Below, piece by piece: positions 1 through 6,576 of a DNA stretch of 14,994 nucleotides. A model generated the notes under the pieces. It was given only the letters and a program-made list of their open reading frames with translations. It had not been told where the DNA came from and did no database searches. Position numbers and translations under genes: made by a program. The stretch is from assembly GCA_946482295.1 (NCBI GenBank), contig CAMLRB010000079.1:1-14994 (forward strand), written 5' to 3'. Position 1 is the stretch's first letter. Each line of letters starts with the position of its first letter. The stretch comes from an uncultured Bacteriovorax sp. GTDB lineage: Bacteria > Bdellovibrionota > Bacteriovoracia > Bacteriovoracales > Bacteriovoracaceae.

Positions 1-1123
1 TATCACCAGATTTTAGAACTGAATAAGCAATCCAAAATTTTAATTTTGAGTCGTGGTTATCAAACGTTTTCTCTAGGGCGTTTTTATCAACAACGGCTTT
101 CATCGCCTTGTAATCTTTATTGATGATATGAGGCCACAATAAATGGAAAAGAGCTTCCGAAGCTTCTTCTTTCGGAGCAATCGTACGAGCGATATTAAAG
201 ATTTCAATCGCATCGCTATCGCGACCTTTATAAAAAAGTGCTTTTGCCGCCAGGTTTACACCAACCCATGCCTTACGTTCATCAATAAATTGTTTGTTTT
301 TATTGTAGAAATTAATGGCCGCAAGAATGGATTGTTTTGCAGCAGTAGGTTCACCTTTTTCTGCCAATTCTTTGGCTTCTTTTGCAAGTCTTGAATACTC
401 TTCTTGGAAATAGCTCAAGGAGTTGTTATCAAGGTGCATATTGGATTTCATGAAGCGATTGAGATTTGAACTGACATGAAGGTTTAGCAAGATAGCTGAA
501 CTAGGTTTGATTTTATATTCAACAAATTTATCAATCAGAATGCTTGATATTTTTTCGTGCTCTGATTTGTTATTTTTGAAATGTTTCAAGAAGGCAGTCA
601 CTTCAGATTGGTTTTCACCATAAACTAAGAAAGGAGCTGCATCTTTCATGAATGCAAGATCACGTGAAGAGAAGTTTATGTTTGGAGAGAGAGATTTTAA
701 TCTCGTAAGGAAGAGGTAACGACAGTATTTATCAATCGTAATATCTAAGCGATGAACAAGATTTTCAGTGTAATCATCTACAGTCTTAGATTGGATGCCG
801 CAGTTTTGATAGAAGGAGTCTTGATCCTTGATGTCTGCTACAGCTGTCAATCGAGTAATGACAGGATTTAAATTAGTAAATGAATGCACTTTATTTCTAT
901 ACTGAGTGAATTTTGTGACTGTTGATGACTTCAACTCATTTTTAGAAAGAGTGTTGTAAAGATTAACAAGTTCATTTGCAATTTCAAGATCGAGAGCTGA
1001 ATAATTTAGTTTGAACGGGACATCTTCGGCCATTGCGATTGAAGCAAAATTTAAATTAGGATTGGCCAATGCAACCGAAAAATAATATGTGGTTAGGGCC
1101 GCAATAGTAACAAGCCTTAACAT
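1..1123 (-). CDS. Exported alpha-helical protein, probably soluble lytic transglycosylase-like (3' end missing)
   Basis: An uninterrupted reading frame of 374 codons runs on the minus strand from ATG at 1123 to the left edge. It starts with a signal peptide (MLRLVTIAALTTYY, cleavage probably after VALA near residue 20). The rest is helical and hydrophilic, and the last part looks like TPR-type repeats (for example AINFYNKNKQFIDERKAW, then NIARTIAPKEEASEALFHLL, then LKFWIAYSVLKSGD). That pattern resembles the superhelical N-terminal domain of Slt-type murein transglycosylases, whose catalytic domain would lie beyond the window. The start is supported by GGAGG five bases upstream of ATG. It lies 30 bases after the HAMP gene, so the two are probably cotranscribed. 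The CDS is certain; the transglycosylase identity is inference, and a plain TPR-like periplasmic protein is the alternative. Confidence 0.8.
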   Translation of the reverse strand, partial: MLRLVTIAALTTYYFSVALANPNLNFASIAMAEDVPFKLNYSALDLEIANELVNLYNTLSKNELKSSTVTKFTQYRNKVHSFTNLNPVITRLTAVADIKDQDSFYQNCGIQSKTVDDYTENLVHRLDITIDKYCRYLFLTRLKSLSPNINFSSRDLAFMKDAAPFLVYGENQSEVTAFLKHFKNNKSEHEKISSILIDKFVEYKIKPSSAILLNLHVSSNLNRFMKSNMHLDNNSLSYFQEEYSRLAKEAKELAEKGEPTAAKQSILAAINFYNKNKQFIDERKAWVGVNLAAKALFYKGRDSDAIEIFNIARTIAPKEEASEALFHLLWPHIINKDYKAMKAVVDKNALEKTFDNHDSKLKFWIAYSVLKSGD

Positions 1124-1153
1124 ATGGACCTCCATGTCCTTGCAGGAAAAAAC

Positions 1154-1741
1154 TTAATTTTTGTTCGTAAATCTCTCTTGTATTTCAGAGAGTCGAGATG
1201 AAATCTCATTTAACACCACTCGTTTGTCGTTTGGAACGACCATACTTAGATTGTTAATGTATGAGCTCACTTCACTTAAATAGACCAGGTCGTTTTTATA
1301 GCCTTCTTCAATGTGCTGAATGGTATGGTTGATATCATCAGCGACATCTTGAAAATAATCACCCTTTCTAAAAAACAATTTTCCTGGGTTCAGCCCTTCA
1401 CGGATGGCCCGCAAATGCTTTTGTAATTTATACAACGGTCCAGCAATTTTGTGTGAAAAGAATATGCAGGCAAAAAATGTTAAACACGTAAATCCAAGGT
1501 GAAAGCCGATGAGAAAATAAATAAGAAGCGAACGTTTGCTTTCATAGTGCAAAGCAATCTCTGGATTACGAATAGAAAAATCAACAATGATAGCATCAAG
1601 TAGTTGATAGACTGTGAACACATAAATCAAGCTCGTTGCAAATACAACAGCACAGACATAAAGGCTCATCTGAATCTGAAATTTAGGATTGATCAGGTAT
1701 ATTTTTCGGCTGTAAGACACGTTTTCCCCTGGGACCGACAT
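1154..1741 (-). CDS. Two-TM membrane protein with a HAMP domain and no output domain
   Basis: 195 residues from the ATG at 1741. TM1 spans about residues 24-48 and TM2 about 72-95, with a short periplasmic loop between them. A HAMP domain follows directly (SHKIAGPLYKLQKHLRAI at about 96-113, then RKGDYFQDVADDIN at about 125-138) and the protein ends in a helical, coiled-coil-like tail. No kinase, cyclase or MCP domain follows, so it is an orphan HAMP protein that may signal by direct contact. The start is uncertain: the ATG at 1741 has AGGA 12 bases upstream, but GTG at 1720 has AGGGGA at ideal spacing and would give 188 residues beginning VSYSRKIYLINPKF, close to where relatives begin. The gene lies just upstream of the exported helical protein, suggesting a shared envelope role. 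Family assignment is good; function is unknown. Confidence 0.85.
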   Translation of the reverse strand: MSVPGENVSYSRKIYLINPKFQIQMSLYVCAVVFATSLIYVFTVYQLLDAIIVDFSIRNPEIALHYESKRSLLIYFLIGFHLGFTCLTFFACIFFSHKIAGPLYKLQKHLRAIREGLNPGKLFFRKGDYFQDVADDINHTIQHIEEGYKNDLVYLSEVSSYINNLSMVVPNDKRVVLNEISSRLSEIQERFTNKN

Positions 1742-1907
1742 CCATGTCGGAAGTCCTTTTATTTTATGTTATTCGGGCGTTAGATTCTATCATTTTCTAC
1801 TGTTTAAATTTGTAGTCGATAAAAGAACTCGGGCTTCAAAAGCACTAAACATTCGGTGTTCGCTGGGGTATCCTCAAGCCTGAAAAAGCAAACACCCAGG
1901 AGCTAAA

Positions 1908-3080
1908 ATGAACTCTGAAAATATACAGAAAACTCTCGAACTTTTAGTCAATCCAAATACAGGTCGCACACTAAAAGAAGAAAATAGAATTGTTGAAATC
2001 AAAGCTGATCAAAATGAACTGTTATTCAAATACAAAAGAGATGGCATTTCTCCTGAGCAAAAGAAGGGAATCGAAACGCAAATCGTGAATCACTTTAAAG
2101 ATTTATATAGGCCAGAGCAAATCACAGTGCTCACGATCTCTGAAAACTCTCAAGACGTTTTCTCCGGAAAGACATTTACTCCAAAAGGGGAATCAAAACC
2201 AGCAGAGTCTGCTCAAATCAAAACTGGCCACGGTCCCGTAGGGGCAAACAAAAAGAGAGTTCCTAACGTAAAGAAAGTCATCGCTGTTTCTTCATGTAAA
2301 GGTGGAGTAGGGAAGTCAACTGTTTCAGTTAACCTTGCCTTCGCACTTAAAAACTTAGGGAAAAAAGTTGGATTGTTAGATGCAGACATCTATGGACCAT
2401 CAATGCCAATGCTTCTTAATCAGCGCGGAACAAAACCAGGAGCGACTCCTGAGAAAAAAATCATGCCTGTAGATGCTATGGGAATTCCTTTTATAAGCTT
2501 TGGTCTGTTTATCAATGAAAAAGATCCAGTCATCTGGAGAGGACCTATGTTAGGAGGCGTTCTTAATCAATTCCTCTTTGATGTTGCTTGGCCGGAACTA
2601 GATTATCTTATTATCGATCTTCCACCTGGAACAGGTGATATGCAATTATCAATGGTACAAGCAACTGAGGTTGATGGTGCTGTTGTTGTTTCAACTCCAC
2701 AAGAAGTCGCCGTTCTCGATTCGAAGAAAGGTCTACAAATGTTCAACCAAGTTAAAATTCCAGTTCTTGGAATGGTTGAAAACATGAGTTACTTCGTACC
2801 AGATGATGCCCCAACAAAAAAATACTACATCTTCGGTGAAGGTGGAGTGAAGCGAGCAGCAGAAGAACTGCAAGTAAATCTCCTCTCAGAAATCCCAATG
2901 GAAATGGCCTTACGTGAAGGTTCTGACCATGGAAAGCCGTACATGAATGAGAAAAAATATGAAGGGCGTCCAGTGTGGAATGCTTATATGAATCTCGCAA
3001 AAAATATTAATCAATGTTTTGAAGATTCACCAAAAGGTGAAGAAGCTTCTAAAGGTTTTTTTAAAAGACTTTTTTCTTAG
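1908..3080 (+). CDS. mrp: Mrp/ApbC (NBP35-type) P-loop ATPase, iron-sulfur cluster carrier family
   Basis: 390 residues. Residues 1-80 resemble a diverged MIP18/DUF59 domain, followed by a linker to about 120. The P-loop domain has the deviant Walker A CKGGVGKST (130-138), switch I LLDADIYGPSMP (156-167), RGPMLGG (211-217), switch II DLPPGTGD (237-244) and the ENMSYF motif (291-296). Family members are cytoplasmic dimers that bind and transfer [4Fe-4S] clusters. Here the usual CxxC after NMS is replaced by VPDDAPTKKYYIFG (297-310), so the bridging-cluster cysteines are absent. From memory, Bacteroidetes-type Mrp proteins have a similar replacement. The start is fixed by AGGAG five bases before the ATG. 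It leads a plus-strand run with the next two genes. Family certain; cluster-carrier activity uncertain. Confidence 0.93.
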   Translation: MNSENIQKTLELLVNPNTGRTLKEENRIVEIKADQNELLFKYKRDGISPEQKKGIETQIVNHFKDLYRPEQITVLTISENSQDVFSGKTFTPKGESKPAESAQIKTGHGPVGANKKRVPNVKKVIAVSSCKGGVGKSTVSVNLAFALKNLGKKVGLLDADIYGPSMPMLLNQRGTKPGATPEKKIMPVDAMGIPFISFGLFINEKDPVIWRGPMLGGVLNQFLFDVAWPELDYLIIDLPPGTGDMQLSMVQATEVDGAVVVSTPQEVAVLDSKKGLQMFNQVKIPVLGMVENMSYFVPDDAPTKKYYIFGEGGVKRAAEELQVNLLSEIPMEMALREGSDHGKPYMNEKKYEGRPVWNAYMNLAKNINQCFEDSPKGEEASKGFFKRLFS

Positions 3081-3099
3081 CTTGTAGCACACTTTCTTT

Positions 3100-3639
3100 A
3101 TGGCGAATTTGATCGACGTTCTAAAAGAACAATCTTCATTTGGTTTCACGGGAAAAGTTAATGTACTTTCCCGTGAGAACGGCCAATTCTTAGGGGTGAT
3201 CTATCAACAAGACGGAATGATTGTTGGTGCTCAAATTAAAGAACTAAAAGGTAAAAAAGCTCTCTTTAACATGATTTTTGCTGATGTTGACTCGGCTGAA
3301 GACTATCGGTTCATCGTTGAACCTGAAGTCATCAATCCCGAAAACATCACACTCAAAGTCCCCTTTGAGGAATTAAAAGGTGAAGCTCAAAAGCTCTATC
3401 AACAATACCTTGCCGCTAAAAAACTTAAGCCCTCACCAAATCTCAAACTCGTAATTGATCCTGAAGTTATTGTTTCAAAAGAGGTCATGACACCTGAGGA
3501 ATTCGACGTGCTCTCAGTCATTAGCGAGTATTGCAAAGTTTCAGATATCTATAAATTCTGTAAACTTATGGATTTCGAAGTGACCAATGCGCTCGTTTCC
3601 CTCCGTAAAAAAAGAGCAATAAAGGTGTTTCAAAACTAA
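3100..3639 (+). CDS. DUF4388-like protein with probable winged-helix C-terminus
   Basis: 179 residues, cytoplasmic. The N-terminal part (GFTGKVNVLSR, then GVIYQQDGMIVGAQ, residues 15-45, then a GKKAL helix) matches the pattern of DUF4388 (PATAN-like) domains, found in delta-proteobacterial and cyanobacterial regulators. The C-terminal part, about residues 129-176 (TPEEFDVLSVISEYCKVSDI, then LMDFEVTNALVSLRKKRAI), looks like a winged helix with a 'one-helix, recognition-helix, RAIKV strand' order. It begins 19 bases after mrp and has no recognisable Shine-Dalgarno sequence before ATG 3100, so coupling to mrp translation is likely. It may be a regulator or protein-interaction adaptor. The domain call is by pattern only; DNA binding is inference. 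Confidence 0.78.
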   Translation: MANLIDVLKEQSSFGFTGKVNVLSRENGQFLGVIYQQDGMIVGAQIKELKGKKALFNMIFADVDSAEDYRFIVEPEVINPENITLKVPFEELKGEAQKLYQQYLAAKKLKPSPNLKLVIDPEVIVSKEVMTPEEFDVLSVISEYCKVSDIYKFCKLMDFEVTNALVSLRKKRAIKVFQN

Positions 3640-3692
3640 GATTTTCTTATAAAATCCTCGAATATTATCGATTGTTATCTCCTGGAGACCCC

Positions 3693-3881
3693 ATGAAAAA
3701 TCAACCACAAAACCAAACAGAACTCAAAGAACTCAATGTAAAAGTTGAAAAAGACGTTGTTGAAGCTTTCGAAAGAATGAGCAAAAACACAGGCACTCCA
3801 TTAGCTGACCTAGTAGTCATTGCTATGAAGCGCTTCCGTGCAGCCCACACTGATTGGGACCAAAATCCGCCAAAAAAGTAG
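3693..3881 (+). CDS. Small ribbon-helix-helix (CopG/Arc-like) protein
   Basis: 62 residues from ATG 3693, chosen because GGAG lies five bases upstream; an in-frame TTG at 3672 would add seven residues but has no ribosome binding site. Residues 12-50 follow the ribbon-helix-helix plan: a short strand (ELNVKVEKDVV), helix A (EAFERMSKNTG), the turn TPLADL and helix B (VVIAMKRFRAAH). Such proteins are dimeric DNA-binding repressors, often antitoxins or small operon regulators. No toxin gene sits beside it: upstream is the DUF4388-like gene and downstream is a leader with repeats. A regulatory target among the neighbouring repeats (3897-3958) is possible but untested. Confidence 0.72.
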   Translation: MKNQPQNQTELKELNVKVEKDVVEAFERMSKNTGTPLADLVVIAMKRFRAAHTDWDQNPPKK

Positions 3882-3896
3882 TTTTTTATTGAACAG

Positions 3897-3958
3897 TCCG
3901 CCCTGCCGATAATGTAAATATTATAGACAGGGCGATCAAAACCTAAGCACTCCGCCCT
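3897..3958 (+). repeat. Repeat cluster: dyad CGCCCTG/CAGGGCG plus a third TCCGCCCT copy
   Basis: CGCCCTG at 3899-3905 is the reverse complement of CAGGGCG at 3928-3934, with an inner ATAAT (3909-3913) and ATTAT (3920-3924) dyad. TCCGCCCT occurs at 3897-3904 and again at 3951-3958, so the middle arm AGGGCG can pair with either flank. No T-run follows, so it is not an ordinary terminator. It lies about 85-145 bases upstream of the sigma-54 -24 element, the usual distance for enhancer-binding-protein sites. It is the main content of the 208-base gene-free gap at 3882-4089. Confidence 0.6.
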
Positions 3959-4041
3959 CAGTTTTTCACACACTTCAAAAGCCAGTCCTTTAAAACCAGC
4001 CACTTACCTCTATGTTTTTACCCGATCATAATGTTGCCATG

Positions 4042-4057
4042 TGGCATGACCCTTGCT
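4042..4057 (+). promoter_or_regulatory. Sigma-54 (-24/-12) promoter
   Basis: The sequence TGGCATGACCCTTGCT fits the sigma-54 consensus TGGCAYRNNNNTTGCW at every defined position. GG (4043-4044) and GC (4055-4056) have the required ten-base separation. The predicted transcript start is near 4068, about 22 bases before ATG 4090, leaving room for the AGGGG ribosome binding site at 4079-4083. Sigma-54 promoters require an ATP-dependent enhancer-binding protein; none is encoded in this window. Confidence 0.8.
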
Positions 4058-4089
4058 CTATAAAGCTTAAACAAAGTCAGGGGCAAGTT

Positions 4090-5115
4090 ATGAACGTATT
4101 AACATCTAAGAAAGCCATCATCTCACTCCTTAGCTTAGGATCGATTGTATTGGCCGGTACTATTAAAGATTTTAATGCTCGTACCGTAACTAGAGTTGAG
4201 TCGTTTGAAGAAGAGATGGTTCCAGCAGAAAGAAACCTCGCTTCAGAAGAACAACAAAAAGTAGCGTTGGTTTACCTTCCAGTTAATGCCGAAAACAACG
4301 CTAAAATTAATGGTAAATGGGAAATCCAAAGAATCGTAGGATCTGATTCAGTAGTAACTTACGATAAGTTTGCAAACCCAGAAGACCACAAGAAATCAAT
4401 CATCGTTAACATGAAACTTGTTGGTACAAGTGAAGTTAAAGTAGATAACGATTCTGAACTCACTTATAAGATCTCTCTTCTTTCTGAATTCGGAACAATC
4501 GCTCTTTTCAAAAAAATGGGTAATGGTTACGAAATTCTTGAAGCAAAAATGATCGTAGAAAAGAAAGAAGAAGTTGTTATTAATGAAGAAGTTGAACTTA
4601 TTCTTGAACGTGCTCTTAACCAAGCGAAGTCACCAAAACTTCTTACAGGTTCAGATGTTTCAGGTTCAATGACTCTTGCTAAAAATTCACTTAGCGGTCT
4701 TTCGGTTTCTATAACAAACGCTAACGGTGAAGAACAAAGTATCGACATCGCTGCAGCTGACCTTCTTGATGGTGGTAGCTTTAAAGCAGACGTAGATGGT
4801 GAAGAAGTTTCTGGTGTTGTTTTCAACAACGGAAAAGATGGATACAGAGTAAGTTTCGTAACTGGTCCACTTGCAGGAGCTATGCTTAACTTCGTAACTA
4901 AAGAGCAACTTGACCTTATCGAAGAAAAAAATATCGAACAAGGACAAGATGCATACTTTCAAGAAGAAGAGCAAAGAATAGCTGCTGAAGCAGCAAACGA
5001 AGCGGTAGAAGAAAGACAAATCGCTTCTGAGCAAACTGAAAACTACGAGCCAGTAAGAGTGTTAAGCGCAGACGAAATTAAAGAAACAGCAGAAGTTCAA
5101 GGTTACGCTTTCTAA
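4090..5115 (+). CDS. Secreted or periplasmic protein of unknown function, under a sigma-54 promoter
   Basis: 341 residues from ATG 4090, chosen because AGGGG lies six bases upstream and the protein then begins with a clean signal peptide (MNVLTSKKAIISLLSLG, cleavage after VLA near residue 22). An upstream in-frame ATG at 4012 lies before the promoter and would bury the signal peptide. The mature protein is acidic and mostly beta-predicted: a domain with KINGKWEIQRIVG resembles the 'GxW' strand of lipocalin-like or copper-resistance-type folds, but this is not a firm match. A middle part is rich in G, S and D (LLTGSDVSGSMTLAKNSLSG). The C-terminal 65 residues are very rich in E, Q and A and probably form a coiled coil. 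No lipobox is present. No known family was recognised. A strong terminator follows, so it is probably monocistronic. Confidence 0.85.
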   Translation: MNVLTSKKAIISLLSLGSIVLAGTIKDFNARTVTRVESFEEEMVPAERNLASEEQQKVALVYLPVNAENNAKINGKWEIQRIVGSDSVVTYDKFANPEDHKKSIIVNMKLVGTSEVKVDNDSELTYKISLLSEFGTIALFKKMGNGYEILEAKMIVEKKEEVVINEEVELILERALNQAKSPKLLTGSDVSGSMTLAKNSLSGLSVSITNANGEEQSIDIAAADLLDGGSFKADVDGEEVSGVVFNNGKDGYRVSFVTGPLAGAMLNFVTKEQLDLIEEKNIEQGQDAYFQEEEQRIAAEAANEAVEERQIASEQTENYEPVRVLSADEIKETAEVQGYAF

Positions 5116-5140
5116 TAGATCAAAAAATCCAAAGAGTATG

Positions 5141-5174
5141 AAAAGCCCCGCCATAGAGTGGGGCTTTTTATTTT
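5141..5174 (+). terminator. Rho-independent terminator after the sigma-54-controlled gene
   Basis: GCCCCGC (5145-5151) pairs with GTGGGGC, one G-U pair included, around a six-base loop, followed by TTTTTATTTTAT. AAAA precedes the stem, so it may work weakly in the opposite direction as well. It separates this gene from the convergent minus-strand operon. Confidence 0.9.
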
Positions 5175-5273
5175 ATGTTTTGAAAAATTTGGGTCTCGAT
5201 GTGCTTTCGTTCAAGCGAAGTAAACTCATATTCGAAGTATTTGTATGTTGTGAACAATCCTATTATGAATCTA

Positions 5274-5645
5274 TTAAAATTTTGAATAATCCAAATCTAC
5301 TGGTTTCCCCAACCACATCGCCCCCTGAGTATGATCATAATAATCATCTCCCGACAGAGGATGAACGAGAACGTTGAAGTTACCTCTTTCTTTCATAAGC
5401 CATAACACGACTTCCGTAAAAAGTGATTGAGGAAAGTTCGCTTCAAACATCGGAAAAGGATGAGGGCCGATTGGTTTCGTAACCATGTCACCAACGAAGA
5501 ACGTCTTATCATTAAAATGTTCTTTAACTTTATTCCTCAATTGAGTCGCCATTTCTAATTCATCAGCTTTGAAATAAATGTGAGCATCGAATTCGCGAGG
5601 AAATCCCTGAGGAAGAAGTTTAGAGTTAACTTGAAAGTTTCTCAT
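5274..5645 (-). CDS. DOPA 4,5-dioxygenase family protein
   Basis: 123 residues, the usual size of this small family. Conserved blocks are FDAHIYFKADE (19-29), PIGPHPFPMFEANF (58-71), WLMKERG (82-88) and NVLVHPLSGDDYYDHTQGAMWLG (91-113). Candidate metal-binding histidines are H22, H62, H95 and H105. Plant and fungal members cleave the DOPA ring extradiol-style to seco-DOPA; many bacterial homologues have no assigned substrate. ATG 5645 directly abuts the TAA of the transporter gene (TAAATG), so translation is probably coupled. The pairing with a DMT-type exporter suggests a shared small-molecule substrate. Family assignment is good; the substrate is unknown. Confidence 0.85.
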   Translation of the reverse strand: MRNFQVNSKLLPQGFPREFDAHIYFKADELEMATQLRNKVKEHFNDKTFFVGDMVTKPIGPHPFPMFEANFPQSLFTEVVLWLMKERGNFNVLVHPLSGDDYYDHTQGAMWLGKPVDLDYSKF

Positions 5646-6539
5646 TTAACCCCCAAAACTAAAGATGAAGAATCCTGCAATGAAGAACATAAACGCGATT
5701 AAAAGATAAAAACTCGGCCAGCGACGATAGCGAAAACATTCAAACGCAGACGCAAACATCGGGCCCGTCACTGTGACAGATGAAATGACCGAAAGTTGTC
5801 CACGAGAAACAGCGTAGAGATAAAGCATGAGTGAAAAATAAGTTCCCATCAACGAGCCTATCACAATGCGAATTTTTTCATTCTTTGTGAGTGGTTTCCA
5901 CACGGGTTTAAATTCAATTTTCTCACGCGTATAATAAACCATGAAAAATCCAATGATCGCACCCACACAACGAATGGCATTGACTTGAATTGAAGTTATT
6001 CCAGGAGTTGTTTCGAATCCATATCTCGTCATCAAAATTCCACTGGCATCGAGAAGAATGGCAATTAATCCATACATCAGACCGCGAACCTGCCACGAAC
6101 CACTTTGCTTATAAGTTTCAAGTGAAATGGTGAAGAGACAACAAAGCATGAAGACCACGCCGAGAAATGAAAGCGGCGAAAATGTTTGATTGAAAAGAAA
6201 GTATCCACCAATACCGAGAAAAAATGGCTGCAATCCAAAGATCATTAGCATTCTTGAAGCGCCGAGATCTTTCATCGCATGAAGCATGAAAATATCGCCG
6301 ATCATAAGGCCTATACAGCCGGAACTGAGAAGAGCAATGACCGTTCCAATGTCTGGATCAATCCAATTTTTGGTCGCTACGACAGTTACACAAAACGCTG
6401 CGAGAGCAACGAATGCTTTGAAACTATTCATCCAAAAGGGAGAAATTTTGCGGGAAAATTCGGTGAAGATGGTGCTCGCGTAAGCAAAACAAAGTGTAGC
6501 GGCAAGGGCGAAAAAATAAGGAGGGATATTTTCAAACAT
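5646..6539 (-). CDS. EamA/DMT-superfamily inner-membrane transporter
   Basis: 297 residues with about ten hydrophobic segments arranged as two EamA-type halves, typical of the 10-TM drug/metabolite transporter group. TM1 starts near residue 7 (PPYFFALAATLCFAYAS), and the motif GDIFMLHAMKDLGASRMLMI (about 80-100) matches the first-repeat 'ALxxxxAs' region. The second half contains SVTVTGPMFASAFECF. Substrates in this family range from amino acids to purines and cannot be read from sequence. The ATG sits only five bases beyond the U-tract of the etfA terminator and has no Shine-Dalgarno sequence. It is followed without a gap by the DOPA dioxygenase-like gene. Confidence 0.88.
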   Translation of the reverse strand: MFENIPPYFFALAATLCFAYASTIFTEFSRKISPFWMNSFKAFVALAAFCVTVVATKNWIDPDIGTVIALLSSGCIGLMIGDIFMLHAMKDLGASRMLMIFGLQPFFLGIGGYFLFNQTFSPLSFLGVVFMLCCLFTISLETYKQSGSWQVRGLMYGLIAILLDASGILMTRYGFETTPGITSIQVNAIRCVGAIIGFFMVYYTREKIEFKPVWKPLTKNEKIRIVIGSLMGTYFSLMLYLYAVSRGQLSVISSVTVTGPMFASAFECFRYRRWPSFYLLIAFMFFIAGFFIFSFGG

Positions 6540-6543
6540 TGCT

Positions 6544-6572
6544 TAAAAAAGAAAGGCCCCTTGCGGGGCCTT
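6544..6572 (-). terminator. Rho-independent terminator after etfA
   Basis: On the minus strand AAGGCCCC, a GCAA tetraloop (GNRA class) and GGGGCCTT form a perfect 8-bp stem (6553-6572), followed by TCTTTTTT. It ends the acyl-CoA dehydrogenase/ETF unit. The next gene on the same strand begins five bases later, so the transporter needs read-through or a promoter inside the end of etfA. Confidence 0.9.
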
Positions 6573-6576
6573 AATA

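Noticed and set aside
143..394. Plus-strand open frame with a basic, phenylalanine-rich product
   Set aside because: It lies wholly inside the minus-strand exported protein, which has a signal peptide and a good ribosome binding site.
1800..1822. GTCGATAA as a flagellar sigma-28 -10 element
   Set aside because: No TAAA-type -35 at the required 15-base spacing.
3640..3656. Hairpin GATTTT-CTTAT-AAAATC after the DUF4388-like gene
   Set aside because: A weak AT-only stem with no T-run after it; not a convincing terminator.
3672..3881. TTG start for the ribbon-helix-helix gene
   Set aside because: No ribosome binding site, whereas ATG 3693 has GGAG at proper spacing.
3693..3881. Antitoxin of a toxin-antitoxin pair
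   Set aside because: No small toxin-like gene lies on either side.
4012..4089. Upstream in-frame extension of the secreted protein
   Set aside because: It contains the sigma-54 promoter and would place the signal peptide internally; ATG 4090 has the ribosome binding site.
5138..5377. Plus-strand open frame of 79 codons
   Set aside because: It starts inside a terminator hairpin and runs over the end of the DOPA dioxygenase-like gene; its product has no recognisable features.
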